36,359 nucleotides of DNA from a virus (IMGVR_UViG_3300009151_000188:1-36359), one strand, 5' to 3'. Shown: positions 5,911-12,542, counted from the stretch's first letter. Notes: a model not told the origin generated them from the letters alone. Numbers and translations: made by a program.

Positions 5911-6093
5911 ATGACTTGGGAAGACTTGAAAGACATGATCAAAGACTTCACTGAAGAACAGCTGAAGCAGACAGTGACTATCTATGTAAGCGGCGTGGGC
6001 GAATACTACGCTCCCGTAGGCGACTATCCCCTAGTTGAAAGCGACGACACCTGTGACGTGTTGGACCCTGGTCACAAATACCTTGTAATCTAA
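5911..6093 (+). CDS. Acidic early protein, 60 aa
   Basis: Not recognised by name. A helical start (WEDLKDMIKDFTEEQLKQTV) is followed by a beta-rich part with aromatic residues (YYAPVGDYPLVES) and a C-terminal GHKYLVI. Similar layouts occur in small T4-superfamily proteins, including the 8866 gene here (elements LIEQLQVLDQDAEV then a beta part). First of three co-transcribed genes. Confidence 0.8.
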   Translation: MTWEDLKDMIKDFTEEQLKQTVTIYVSGVGEYYAPVGDYPLVESDDTCDVLDPGHKYLVI

Positions 6094-6102
6094 GGAGCTG
6101 AT

Positions 6103-6285
6103 ATGGATAGAGACGAAATGATTGACTACTTGATCAACGGCGACTTCCAGTACATCATGGAATGCGCCAATGGTCCTGAACTGTTGGACAGTTACCTGGG
6201 CTATGGCTTCAAAGGTTACCGCAATTTTACCGACGCAGAACTCACAGCTGAATACGAACAACGCAAGGAGATGGAAAATGCCTAA
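6103..6285 (+). CDS. Acidic early protein, 60 aa
   Basis: Not recognised. Begins MDRDEMIDYLINGDFQYI; acidic and rich in Tyr, all-helical in appearance. The stop of the preceding gene overlaps its TAAGGAG ribosome binding site, and its own 3' end overlaps the next gene by 8 nt, showing translational coupling within a three-gene unit. Confidence 0.8.
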   Translation: MDRDEMIDYLINGDFQYIMECANGPELLDSYLGYGFKGYRNFTDAELTAEYEQRKEMENA

Positions 6286-6880
6286 TTGGTGCTCGAATGG
6301 TTTGACCTTGACCCACAAGGATCCCGCAATGATTGACCGTGTGATCAAAGGCAAGGAGGGCCTATTGCAAGAGTTCATCCCTTGCCCACAGGACTTGACG
6401 GATACAGTGAGTGGCTATGTAGGTGACGAACAGGAGGCCTTAGAGGCTAAACAGGCGGCCAACCGTGAGAAATACGGCTATGCCACTTGGTATGACCACA
6501 ATGTGGCTGAGTGGGGCACCAAGTGGGATGTCAGTGCAGACAGCATTGAGCGAGTGGATGCCAACACCGTGCAGATGAGCTTTGACAGTGCGTGGGCTCC
6601 TCCAACCAATGCCTATGAGAAGTTGATGGCTTTGGGCTTTGAAGTTGAAGCAACCTACTACGAGCCTGGTATGGCATTCTGCGGTCGTTGGGACAATGGC
6701 CACGATGACTACTTCGAGTATGGCGGTATGACTGCTGATGAGATCGAAGCCACCTTGCCCAAAGAATTGGATGAAGAATACGGCATCAGTCAAGCGGTAA
6801 GTGAGTGGGAGCAGGAGCAGGCCGGCGAAGAAAATGTTGACATTGAGTTGAACGGTGGTATTGACAGCATCAACGAATGA
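6278..6880 (+). CDS. Api92-like ferredoxin-fold protein
   Basis: 200 residues. The opening MPNWCSNGLTLTHKD is the hallmark of the Api92/YubB-type ferredoxin-fold family found in phages and plasmids. W52-Y62 and the region W95-W101 (WGTKWD) with SFDSAWAPP also fit that family. Biochemical function is unknown. The start was set at the ATG overlapping the end of the 6103 gene because the motif begins there; upstream in-frame sequence is the shadow of that gene. The acidic C-terminal tail (about 175-200) is longer than needed for the fold. The -35 of the next promoter lies in the final codons. Confidence 0.85.
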   Translation: MPNWCSNGLTLTHKDPAMIDRVIKGKEGLLQEFIPCPQDLTDTVSGYVGDEQEALEAKQAANREKYGYATWYDHNVAEWGTKWDVSADSIERVDANTVQMSFDSAWAPPTNAYEKLMALGFEVEATYYEPGMAFCGRWDNGHDDYFEYGGMTADEIEATLPKELDEEYGISQAVSEWEQEQAGEENVDIELNGGIDSINE

Positions 6881-6889
6881 TTGTATAAT
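6861..6889 (+). promoter_or_regulatory. Early promoter P11
   Basis: TTGACA 6861-6866 inside the 6278 gene, 17 bp, TATAAT 6884-6889. Confidence 0.9.
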
Positions 6890-6918
6890 ACATACTTACA
6901 CACACTAAGGAGCAGATG

Positions 6919-7293
6919 ATGCAACGCTATTACGACGAACTGGCCACTTATGAACGCGATGGCTTTACTGTAATTGTAGACAAGACCTATGAAGACCTTC
7001 ACCCCCGCGATTGCTTTGAAGCAGACGACATTGACGAGATCTGCCGTAAGATTGACAACGGCACCTACGATTGGTTTATGCTCCGTGTCCGCGTTATGGT
7101 TGAAGGACTCGAACTTGGTTCGTCCTACGTGGGCGGATGCTTATACAGTGACGCCCGAGAAGTCCTTACTGACGGGCTTGCCGAGGACTTCATTTGGGAG
7201 GCTTTGAAAGAAGCCAAGCCTAAGGTCTATGCATTGAAGCAGAAGTTCGCTGAGTTGAGCGATATGGTTGACCGTGAGGCTGTGACCTCATGA
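6919..7293 (+). CDS. Early protein of unknown function, 124 aa
   Basis: Not recognised. Acidic with alternating beta (DGFTVIVDKTYE, WFMLRVRVMVEGLELGSSYVGG) and helical parts; GGCLY in the middle. Two tandem ATGs (6916, 6919); the second has the array's usual 6-nt distance from AGGAG. The stop overlaps the start of the membrane protein downstream (ATGA), so the pair is coupled. Confidence 0.8.
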   Translation: MQRYYDELATYERDGFTVIVDKTYEDLHPRDCFEADDIDEICRKIDNGTYDWFMLRVRVMVEGLELGSSYVGGCLYSDAREVLTDGLAEDFIWEALKEAKPKVYALKQKFAELSDMVDREAVTS

Positions 7294-7517
7294 ATGTGAA
7301 TCAAGTACTACAGTGGGCAGGCACTGCCTGCTTCTTGGCGATGTATACACTGATGAGCTTCTTTCCCGAACAGTATCCTTGGAACATTGTGGCAGGTGCT
7401 CTTGGCGGTGGGCTCTACTTGATATGGAGTCTACGAGTGCGCAACAAACCACAGACGGTGACTAATATTATCGGCCTGCTGGTGTGCACTGCTGGATTAA
7501 TACGTGCGTGGGCTTGA
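7290..7517 (+). CDS. Small membrane protein, 75 aa
   Basis: Three hydrophobic segments are visible at about residues 6-24 (VLQWAGTACFLAMYTLMSF), 30-48 and 57-74, with a basic loop (RVRNKPQT) that would face the cytoplasm. Likely an inner-membrane protein. Phages use such proteins for superinfection exclusion or lysis control, but nothing specific is seen. The stop TGA (7515-7517) is inside the next -35. Confidence 0.8.
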   Translation: MNVNQVLQWAGTACFLAMYTLMSFFPEQYPWNIVAGALGGGLYLIWSLRVRNKPQTVTNIIGLLVCTAGLIRAWA

Positions 7518-7542
7518 CAGCTACTGCTTTTGAATATATACT
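7514..7542 (+). promoter_or_regulatory. Early promoter P12
   Basis: TTGACA 7514-7519 overlapping the stop codon, 17 bp, TATACT 7537-7542. Confidence 0.75.
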
Positions 7543-7565
7543 TAGATAACACTACAAGGAATCAT

Positions 7566-7742
7566 ATGGCAGGCAAAGCAAAATCGGTCTACTTGACCAT
7601 TCTCCCCAAGGGTCAACTCCGTCCCACTATTCTTCACAAGGTCTTCTTTGATGCCAAAGGCTACAATGAATTCGTCAACACGGAGGAATTCAAGGCCAAG
7701 TATCCCAAAGAAGAGTTTGACATTGTCAAAGAAACCTATTGA
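7566..7742 (+). CDS. Small early protein, 58 aa
   Basis: Not recognised. Lys-rich and basic (MAGKAKSVYLTILPKGQLRP), followed by a helical, aromatic C-terminal half. The ATG at 7566 was chosen because it follows CAAGGA; the in-frame upstream TTG precedes the likely transcription start. The stop TGA lies inside the next -35. Confidence 0.75.
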   Translation: MAGKAKSVYLTILPKGQLRPTILHKVFFDAKGYNEFVNTEEFKAKYPKEEFDIVKETY

Positions 7743-7767
7743 CACTTGACTGTTTTGGTTGTATAAT
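7739..7767 (+). promoter_or_regulatory. Early promoter P13
   Basis: TTGACA 7739-7744 (contains the stop codon), 17 bp, TATAAT 7762-7767. Leader of the CATACATCGCAACAAGGAG type. Confidence 0.9.
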
Positions 7768-7793
7768 ACATACATCGCAACAAGGAGTGAAGA

Positions 7794-7982
7794 ATGAAAA
7801 CAGAAATTGAACGCATCCAGGAACTGCTGCCCACAGAGTTGTTTGCGGGTAGCAAGGACTGGCGTGAAGGCAGCACTGCTGAGCGAGTCGAGTGGTTACT
7901 ATCCATGTATGCCAGCGCCCAGCAGGAAGTTGAGCGTTTGGAGGTTTCGGTTTATCAATTGACCGCCGATGAGAGTTATTAA
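7794..7982 (+). CDS. Helical early protein, 62 aa
   Basis: Not recognised. Glu-rich, all-helical; residues 34-58 (WLLSMYASAQQEVERLEVSVYQ) look able to form a coiled coil. Preceded by AAGGAG and the second leader type. Confidence 0.8.
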   Translation: MKTEIERIQELLPTELFAGSKDWREGSTAERVEWLLSMYASAQQEVERLEVSVYQLTADESY

Positions 7983-7991
7983 CCCTACTGG

Positions 7992-8020
7992 TTGACAGGT
8001 TGCCAATTTGGTGGTATAAT
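7992..8020 (+). promoter_or_regulatory. Early promoter P14
   Basis: TTGACA 7992-7997, 17 bp, TATAAT 8015-8020. The spacer has a short CCAA-T-TTGG palindrome. Confidence 0.9.
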
Positions 8021-8046
8021 ACATACATCGCAACAAGGAGCACACT

Positions 8047-8268
8047 ATGGGCTACAAGGTTATCGCTGGTAAGGATGAGATGGACTTGATGCGTGTCAAG
8101 TACGGCCCGCGTAAGGGCTTGGAAGGTCCGTTCAACTTTGGTGGCTGGGTCCTGTACTATGATCCAGTTGAAGGCGCCTACTATGACCCCACTACGGACT
8201 TCTATGTGAGCCGTGAGGAGATGGATGCTATCAACAACAGGCTCATGGCCACACTGGCCAAGGCTTGA
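8047..8268 (+). CDS. Early protein of unknown function, 73 aa
   Basis: Not recognised. Rich in Gly, Tyr and Asp (FNFGGWVLYYDPVEGAYYD, then a helix EEMDAINNRLMATLAKA). The mix of beta hairpin plus helix suggests a folded single domain. The stop TGA is inside the next -35. Confidence 0.8.
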   Translation: MGYKVIAGKDEMDLMRVKYGPRKGLEGPFNFGGWVLYYDPVEGAYYDPTTDFYVSREEMDAINNRLMATLAKA

Positions 8269-8293
8269 CAATAAGGCCAAATGGCCTTATAAT
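8265..8293 (+). promoter_or_regulatory. Early promoter P15 with 9-bp palindrome
   Basis: TTGACA 8265-8270 (contains the stop codon), 17 bp, TATAAT 8288-8293. ATAAGGCCA (8271-8279) and TGGCCTTAT (8282-8290) form a 9-bp inverted repeat with a 2-nt centre running into the -10. Confidence 0.9.
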
Positions 8294-8311
8294 ACACACT
8301 AAGGAGCACTT

Positions 8312-8548
8312 ATGATCACAGCAGACAAACTCAAACTGCTCACCAATATGCCAGCGGCTATGCTTACAATGGGCATCCAGCAGGCAGGCTACAAGGGCGA
8401 CGTCTTCAAGACGGCCCGGTTCCTGGGCATCACCAATGCAGGCCAGTTCTGCTACACCACTACCTACGAGGAAGATGGTGAGGAACACACCGTCAAGGCG
8501 TTTGTTGACTATGATCCCATTGCTGATCAAGTCACTGTCGGCTACTGA
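8312..8548 (+). CDS. Early protein of unknown function, 78 aa
   Basis: Not recognised by name. Residues 1-40 are helical (LKLLTNMPAAMLTMGIQQAG). The C-terminal half is beta-rich (AGQFCYTTTYEEDGEE, VKAFVDYDP). The leader is shortened, with the -10 only 18 nt from the start codon, so the messenger has a very short 5' end ending in AAGGAG. Confidence 0.8.
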   Translation: MITADKLKLLTNMPAAMLTMGIQQAGYKGDVFKTARFLGITNAGQFCYTTTYEEDGEEHTVKAFVDYDPIADQVTVGY

Positions 8549-8555
8549 AAAAGTC

Positions 8556-8584
8556 TTGACAATAGCATCAAACGGTGCTATAAT
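8556..8584 (+). promoter_or_regulatory. Early promoter P16 with 6-bp palindrome
   Basis: TTGACA 8556-8561, 17 bp, TATAAT 8579-8584. ATAGCA and TGCTAT flank an 8-nt centre, the second half overlapping the -10. Confidence 0.9.
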
Positions 8585-8606
8585 ACTGACACACTAAGGA
8601 ACAGAG

Positions 8607-8813
8607 ATGAATGAAGAATTGAACACACTAAAAGAACTGTTGGCCCGACACGATTGGACCTACAACTACAGCGATGACTATACGGCTTGGTCTCGTGGTC
8701 GTAATGAGAGTCGTGCTATCCAAGCAGAGAAGAATCGTCTGGCCCGTGAGTGCTTGGCCACGCAAGAAGAAATAGTTGCACTTGATGCCCTATATAGGCC
8801 AAAAAACATTTGA
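8607..8813 (+). CDS. Charged early protein, 68 aa
   Basis: Not recognised. Residues 1-14 and 34-60 are helical (ESRAIQAEKNRLARECLATQ). The middle, DWTYNYSDDYTAWSRGR, is aromatic. Ribosome binding site AAGGAA. The stop TGA is in the next -35. Confidence 0.8.
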   Translation: MNEELNTLKELLARHDWTYNYSDDYTAWSRGRNESRAIQAEKNRLARECLATQEEIVALDALYRPKNI

Positions 8814-8838
8814 CAAGAGTGCAGTTTGGCGTTATAAT
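8810..8838 (+). promoter_or_regulatory. Early promoter P17
   Basis: TTGACA 8810-8815 (contains the stop codon), 17 bp, TATAAT 8833-8838. Confidence 0.9.
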
Positions 8839-8865
8839 TTAGACTTACACACACTAGGAGCTGAT

Positions 8866-9105
8866 ATGAACGTTCGAGAACTCATTGAGCAGTTGCAAGT
8901 CCTGGACCAGGATGCTGAAGTGCACTTCAGCTACAACTATGGCGACCACTGGCACACACAGGTTGCTCCCACCGTAGACGAGGTGTTTGAAGGCCTAGTC
9001 AAGCGCAGTGAATATCACCGTATGGATAAACTGATGGATGAGAATGATATGTATGAAGAAGAAGGCGACTACGAAGGCACACGCCGCGTGGTTGTGCTGG
9101 GTTAA
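8866..9105 (+). CDS. Acidic early protein, 79 aa
   Basis: Begins MNVRELIEQLQVLDQDAEVH, a pattern seen at the start of many small phage and bacterial proteins of unknown function (helix, then D-x-E-V strand). The C-terminal part is very acidic (KLMDENDMYEEEGDYEG) and ends in a beta strand RRVVVLG. The ATG was chosen 6 nt after TAGGAG. A large nested hairpin follows the stop directly. Confidence 0.8.
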   Translation: MNVRELIEQLQVLDQDAEVHFSYNYGDHWHTQVAPTVDEVFEGLVKRSEYHRMDKLMDENDMYEEEGDYEGTRRVVVLG

Positions 9106-9181
9106 TAGCCCCTACAAGCCCCGCGAGGCTGGCAGTGAATGCTAGTGTAGCGGGGCAGATAGACCCCTGCTGTAGGGGCTA
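9106..9181 (+). terminator. Large nested hairpin after the 8866 gene
   Basis: Outer stem TAGCCCCTACA (9106-9116) with TGTAGGGGCTA (9171-9181), an 11-bp perfect match. Inner stem GCCCCGC (9118-9124) with GCGGGGC (9150-9156), and a top GCTA-GTG-TAGC. It begins on the base after the stop codon and is followed by ATAAAAAGATTC rather than a T-run. It may end transcripts, protect 3' ends or be a small RNA. Confidence 0.55.
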
Positions 9182-9201
9182 TAAAAAGATTCAAAAAAGA
9201 G

Positions 9202-9230
9202 TTGACAAAGATTGTTTTTGGCCTTATAAT
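9202..9230 (+). promoter_or_regulatory. Early promoter P18
   Basis: TTGACA 9202-9207, 17 bp, TATAAT 9225-9230. Confidence 0.9.
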
Positions 9231-9258
9231 ATACACTTACACACACTAGGAGTTGAAA

Positions 9259-9711
9259 ATGGGAACACGAAGCACTATTGCACTTGAGTACGCAGACAGC
9301 ACAGTTCATCAAGTCTACTGTCACTGGGACGGCTACTTGGATCACAATGGTCGGATCCTGTTTGAGCATTACAAAGATCCCTTCAAACTGCGCGACTTGA
9401 TGGACTTGGGTAGTGTCAGTTCGTTGGGTCGAGAGATTGGCGAGCAGCATCCCTTCAGCCCGCACACTAGCAAAGAAGATGAAGCGGCGTACAATGCGGC
9501 ACAGGAAGCAGGCTGGTGTACAATTTACGCTCGCGATCGCGGCGAGACAGGTGTGCAGGCTAAGAAGTTTAAAGACTTTGAGGACTATGTTGCCAATCAC
9601 CAATATGAAGAATACGAGTACATCTTGCGCACAGACGGCAAGTGGTACGTGTCTACAGACAACGGTGTTTACACAGAATTGGAAACTTTACTTTTGAAGG
9701 AAACAGCATGA
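9259..9711 (+). CDS. Conserved GTRSTI-type phage protein, 150 aa
   Basis: Begins MGTRSTIALEYADSTVHQVY and continues CHWDGYLDHNGRIL. The GTRS(T/S)I opening and the H-x-Y-C-H-W-D-G-Y block mark a family of unknown function that is widespread in phages and some bacteria. Residues 60-130 are helical and charged; the C-terminus (DGKWYVS, VYTELETLL) is beta then helix. The start is ATG 9259, as the motif begins there. It overlaps the next gene by 4 nt. Confidence 0.85.
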   Translation: MGTRSTIALEYADSTVHQVYCHWDGYLDHNGRILFEHYKDPFKLRDLMDLGSVSSLGREIGEQHPFSPHTSKEDEAAYNAAQEAGWCTIYARDRGETGVQAKKFKDFEDYVANHQYEEYEYILRTDGKWYVSTDNGVYTELETLLLKETA

Positions 9712-9875
9712 AAGAACTAGCATACGACATTGAACAACTGTACATCGAGGGCTATAGTCCCCGGACTATCTCGGTGATGTTGGAGTGCCCCATTGACATC
9801 GTTTACGGATGGATTGAAGGGCAGAGCCTAGAAGTAGGGGAGGAATTTGATCCGTTCGAAACAATCAATTCTTAA
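9708..9875 (+). CDS. Small helix-turn-helix protein, 55 aa
   Basis: Residues 8-36 (IEQLYIEGYSPRTISVMLEC, then PIDIVYGWIEG) read as a classical helix-turn-helix: a first helix, the turn around GYSPR, and a recognition helix ending in W. The domain resembles the HTH used by resolvases and sigma region 4. With only 55 residues it could be a repressor or a transcription modulator. It is translationally coupled to the GTRSTI gene (ATGA overlap). Its acidic tail (EVGEEFDPFET) is short. Confidence 0.7.
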   Translation: MKELAYDIEQLYIEGYSPRTISVMLECPIDIVYGWIEGQSLEVGEEFDPFETINS

Positions 9876-9883
9876 GAAAACGG

Positions 9884-9912
9884 TTGACAGCCAACCCAAA
9901 TGGTTGTATAAT
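9884..9912 (+). promoter_or_regulatory. Early promoter P19
   Basis: TTGACA 9884-9889, 17 bp, TATAAT 9907-9912. The spacer has CAACC-CAAAT-GGTTG. The leader here is longer and unlike the array type. Confidence 0.9.
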
Positions 9913-9973
9913 TAATACATAGGGCAGTAAGGTGCTGCGCTATATTTTACACAGACACATTGAAAGGTATTTT

Positions 9974-10360
9974 ATGACTAAAGTTTTTTCCCACGCTGGC
10001 GTTTCTCGTTTGGATGGTGTTTTGAAGGCTCGTTTTGCCAATGACGCTCTCCGTGTTAAGGTGCTTGCCAAAGGCGGCCACACTGACATCGATCTCGTTG
10101 AGTTCCTGGAACCCCTTACCAAAGAAGCCGCAGTGCTTAAACTGATTGAGATGGGCTTTGGCAAAGGCAACGCAGAAGTTGAGCAAGTCCTGGCTGCTGA
10201 GCTGGACAAGCGAGCTCCTGTTGTCAAAGCAGAGAAGGCTCCCAAAGCGCCTAAGGCTCCTAAAGCAAAGGCAATTACCATTGACACCATTAAGGCTAAG
10301 GCTCCCAAGGCCAAGGCTGCTCCTAAGGTCGACGCTGACCTCGAAGACGCTCCGTTCTAA
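9974..10360 (+). CDS. Basic Lys/Ala/Pro-repeat protein with acidic -DAPF tip
   Basis: 128 residues. Residues 1-75 form a small domain (HAGVSRLDGVLKARF... ALRVKVLAKGGHTDIDLVEFL). Residues 76-120 are a lysine-, alanine- and proline-rich linker with repeated KAPKAP units, like histone H1 tails. The last nine residues, DADLEDAPF, resemble the SSB C-terminal tip (DDDIPF in E. coli) that recruits repair and replication proteins. DNA binding and partner recruitment are inferred. The ATG at 9974 follows AAAGG; an upstream in-frame TTG-led extension has no site. About 60 nt separate the -10 from the start, longer than its neighbours. Confidence 0.8.
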   Translation: MTKVFSHAGVSRLDGVLKARFANDALRVKVLAKGGHTDIDLVEFLEPLTKEAAVLKLIEMGFGKGNAEVEQVLAAELDKRAPVVKAEKAPKAPKAPKAKAITIDTIKAKAPKAKAAPKVDADLEDAPF

Positions 10361-10430
10361 AAGATCCCTGCGGTGTGCGTAGAGGCAAGGCCAATAAGTC
10401 CTCTTCGATAAACAATTTTTTGGAGTATAT

Positions 10431-10610
10431 ATGAAAACAGTCTTCCTTATTGCACTAATCATCTTCCTGGTGGTAATGGGACCGTTCCTGAGCATTTGGG
10501 CACTGAACACCTTGTTCCCCACATTGGCAATCCCTTACACCTTTGACACTTGGTGTGCGGCAATCCTGATCAAAGGCTTCCTCACTGTCAGCGTGTCCAA
10601 GAAGGACTGA
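10431..10610 (+). CDS. Small membrane protein, 59 aa
   Basis: Begins MKTVFLIALIIFLVVMGPF, a strong transmembrane segment. A second hydrophobic stretch (LNTLFPTLAIPYTFDTWCAAILIKGFL) reaches residue 51, and the C-terminus is basic (SKKD). The layout is that of a small, common phage inner-membrane protein of unknown role. GGAG precedes the ATG by 6 nt. No own promoter was seen, so it is probably read from P19. Confidence 0.8.
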   Translation: MKTVFLIALIIFLVVMGPFLSIWALNTLFPTLAIPYTFDTWCAAILIKGFLTVSVSKKD

Positions 10611-10611
10611 T

Positions 10612-10830
10612 ATGAGTCGCTTGTCCTTTATCGGCCGGCCCTGGGTAGCATTTGATGAAACCAACAAACAACATCGTCAATGGTTCCGAGAGTTCCAAAC
10701 ATTGGGCACCTGGGGCCGTTGTCCAGTTCGTTTTATCGTAAGCGATGACCACGGCGACTTGTTGACTATGATCCAGCGTAGGTTGATTACTTATTACACC
10801 AGCAAGGAATTTGGTAAGATTAGTGCTTGA
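10612..10830 (+). CDS. Small early protein, 72 aa
   Basis: Not recognised. Basic and aromatic (LSFIGRPWVAFDE, QHRQWFREFQTLGTWGRCPVRF). The start is 1 nt after the stop of the membrane protein, implying coupling. The stop TGA is within TTGACC of the next, weaker promoter. Confidence 0.75.
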   Translation: MSRLSFIGRPWVAFDETNKQHRQWFREFQTLGTWGRCPVRFIVSDDHGDLLTMIQRRLITYYTSKEFGKISA

Positions 10831-10855
10831 CCTTGGCAGTCTATTCCTGTAATAT
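10827..10855 (+). promoter_or_regulatory. Early promoter P20, weak
   Basis: TTGACC 10827-10832, 17 bp, TAATAT 10850-10855: the weakest match of the array, followed by an unrelated leader. Confidence 0.5.
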
Positions 10856-10898
10856 TGTTGTAACTGTTGAACACAGTACAATTACAAGGAATAGAAAA

Positions 10899-11171
10899 AT
10901 GATTAAGAAGATGAATAAAGAAACTAAGACATACAAGTTGTTCCAAGCATTGCAAGCAGGTGACCGTATCACCCCCGCGCAAGCCCACAAGCGATTTGGT
11001 ATCAAGAACATGAGTGCTGAAGTCAGCCGTGTTCGTCAGTCAGGTTTTGCAGTGTATCGTAAGAATCGTGTAGCTGGCAACCACGTGGAAGTCACCGAGT
11101 ACGTAATGGGTACTCCAAGCCGTGAAATCGTGGCAGCTGGTTACAAGGCTATGGCCCTGGGCCTAGTCTAA
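10899..11171 (+). CDS. Winged-helix-like DNA-binding protein, 90 aa
   Basis: Residues 10-52 carry a helix-turn-helix (KLFQALQAGDRITPAQAHKR, then FGIKNMSAEVSRVRQSGFAVY), followed by a beta hairpin (KNRVAGNHVEVTEYVM) as in winged-helix folds. Small HTH proteins of this form occur in T4-superfamily phages. A role in regulating early genes is plausible, especially as a structured RNA element follows. The ATG at 10899 sits after AAGGAAT; the upstream in-frame TTG overlaps the previous stop and was rejected. Confidence 0.8.
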   Translation: MIKKMNKETKTYKLFQALQAGDRITPAQAHKRFGIKNMSAEVSRVRQSGFAVYRKNRVAGNHVEVTEYVMGTPSREIVAAGYKAMALGLV

Positions 11172-11175
11172 AGAA

Positions 11176-11320
11176 TTCGGGGATAGTAGTGTGTCCCCGA
11201 AACGATGAGGAGGTAGTGTGCCTCATCGAATGAAATCCAACAACGCTCCGTTGGATTGATGTTAGTGCCAGGGGTAGTGTCCTGGCAGGAAAGGGCAACG
11301 TCGGGAGATGTGGCCCTTTC
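11176..11320 (+). other. Five tandem hairpins with UAGUG loops
   Basis: Five perfect stem-loops in a row. H1 stem 11176-11183/11194-11201, loop TAGTAGTGTG. H2 11203-11210/11221-11228, loop AGGTAGTGTG. H3 11234-11241/11250-11257, loop AACGCTCC. H4 11266-11272/11281-11287, loop GGTAGTGT. H5 11289-11296/11313-11320, 16-nt loop. Stems are 7-8 bp and differ in sequence, while three loops share GTAGTGT, so the loop is the conserved part. It is probably transcribed with the upstream HTH gene. H5, followed by ATTTTG, could end transcription. Confidence 0.75.
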
Positions 11321-11328
11321 ATTTTGAC

Positions 11329-11357
11329 TTGACAATCTGCTCAAATGGCCTTATAAT
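11329..11357 (+). promoter_or_regulatory. Early promoter P21
   Basis: TTGACA 11329-11334, 17 bp, TATAAT 11352-11357. Confidence 0.9.
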
Positions 11358-11390
11358 ACAAGCATAGACAGCAACACACTGGAGCACAAG

Positions 11391-11750
11391 ATGGCACGTA
11401 AGACAAAGGCAGAACTGGTAGCAGAGAACGAAGCGTTCATGGCCCAACGATTGGCAGAAGAAGTTGCTGCCTTCCCCGCCCTGTTGATGGCGCAGTTGGA
11501 ACGGGCAACGAACAGTCCCAACTGGTTTGAACTCCGAGTGCGCGATAGCCAGTTCGTCTTAATCGAAGATCGTGAGACTTGGAAGTTACCTATGGTCCAC
11601 TCTATGGAAGCTCAGATAGTCCTGGACAGCCTGATGTGGGACTTGGATCAGCTGGATGAGGATCGTCGTGTGGCGGCAGAGCGTGAAGAGATGCGTCAAA
11701 CGGCCTTGTCCAAGTTGACAGACTTTGAACGTAAATTGTTGAATCTATAG
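11391..11750 (+). CDS. Helical early protein, 119 aa
   Basis: Not recognised. Glu/Ala-rich and mostly helical: residues 5-40 (AELVAENEAFMAQRLAEEV) and 77-117 (QLDEDRRVAAEREEMRQTA) may form coiled coils, with a short beta middle (FELRVRDSQFVLIED). The start follows GGAG in a leader of the AACACACTGGAG kind. Confidence 0.8.
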   Translation: MARKTKAELVAENEAFMAQRLAEEVAAFPALLMAQLERATNSPNWFELRVRDSQFVLIEDRETWKLPMVHSMEAQIVLDSLMWDLDQLDEDRRVAAEREEMRQTALSKLTDFERKLLNL

Positions 11751-11752
11751 GG

Positions 11753-11781
11753 TTGACAGGCCTATCAAAAGGCCTTATAAT
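11753..11781 (+). promoter_or_regulatory. Early promoter P22
   Basis: TTGACA 11753-11758, 17 bp, TATAAT 11776-11781. The spacer has AGGCC/GGCCT, and ATAGG/CCTAT brackets the -35. Confidence 0.9.
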
Positions 11782-11814
11782 ACACACATGAACAGCAACA
11801 CACAGGAGCAGGAA

Positions 11815-12201
11815 ATGGCGTACACAGATTGGAATTCGCAGGTAGACATCAAGAACATGGTGGGCAAGGTGTTCACTCGCGTCTCGGGCGGAGTGGGCAG
11901 CGGCGAGCTGGTGTTTGAAAACGACACTGAGCGATTCGTGTTCTTCCACTACCAGGACTGCTGCGAGTGCGTGGATATCAACGACATTGTGGGCGACTTG
12001 CAGGATTTGGTAGGTGAGCCACTCCTGATCGCTGAAGAAGTGTCAGGTGCTACTGAGCCAGACGAAGAGCACTACGAGAGCTATACCTATACCTTCTACA
12101 AGTTCGCTACCCGTCGAGGCTATGTGGACGTTCGCTGGTTGGGTGAGAGCAACGGCTACTACAGCGAAGGCGTGAGCCTGGGACACGAACTGCGGGCTTG
12201 A
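11815..12201 (+). CDS. DUF7448-like phage protein, 128 aa
   Basis: The C-terminal block (ESYTYTFYKFATRRGYVDVRW, then GESNGYYSEGVSL) and the N-terminal V-G-K-V-F with DCCECVDI match what I know of a phage family of unknown function (DUF7448). The assignment is by memory of the pattern and not searched. All-beta, acidic. The ATG at 11815 was chosen because it follows CAGGAG; the upstream ATG (11788) lies at the likely transcription start. The stop TGA is in the next -35. Confidence 0.8.
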   Translation: MAYTDWNSQVDIKNMVGKVFTRVSGGVGSGELVFENDTERFVFFHYQDCCECVDINDIVGDLQDLVGEPLLIAEEVSGATEPDEEHYESYTYTFYKFATRRGYVDVRWLGESNGYYSEGVSLGHELRA

Positions 12202-12226
12202 CAGACAGGCCCTACGGCCTTATAAT
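12198..12226 (+). promoter_or_regulatory. Early promoter P23
   Basis: TTGACA 12198-12203 (contains the stop codon), 17 bp, TATAAT 12221-12226. AGGCC-CTAC-GGCCT in the spacer. Confidence 0.9.
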
Positions 12227-12255
12227 TGACGCTTACACACACTAAGGAGCTGACC

Positions 12256-12537
12256 ATGCGAGTTGAAGTATTAAAGCCCACCAATGATGACTGGTGCGGA
12301 TCATATCAAATTGACGGCTACCACAAGGGTGTTAAGAATCCCATGTTGGTTCAAGTCTTCTTCAACGGCTGGATTGGTGATGGCGTATGGCGTACCTCAG
12401 TCTGGGGCAATGATGATTTGGGTATGGAATTTGACTGCTCTACAGAAGCCGAATGCTGGAACAAGTTCCTCCAAGTGATTGGCATGGAGTACGTGGATGT
12501 AGTGGCCCTGCGTGAACTTGGTTTTGTTTCAGCCTAA
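12256..12537 (+). CDS. Early protein of unknown function, 93 aa
   Basis: Not recognised. Trp-rich alpha/beta protein (DDWCGSYQIDGY, VFFNGWIGDGVWRTSVWGNDD) with a C-terminal helix (AECWNKFLQVIG). No membrane segment. ATG 12256 follows AAGGAG in the standard leader; the upstream TTG lies in the promoter. Confidence 0.8.
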   Translation: MRVEVLKPTNDDWCGSYQIDGYHKGVKNPMLVQVFFNGWIGDGVWRTSVWGNDDLGMEFDCSTEAECWNKFLQVIGMEYVDVVALRELGFVSA

Positions 12538-12542
12538 ACGGG

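Noticed and set aside
9940-10522. Overlapping frames on both strands around the Lys/Ala/Pro-rich gene
   Set aside because: Repetitive KAPKAP coding opens other frames by composition; only the plus-strand frame has promoter, ribosome binding site and a sensible protein.
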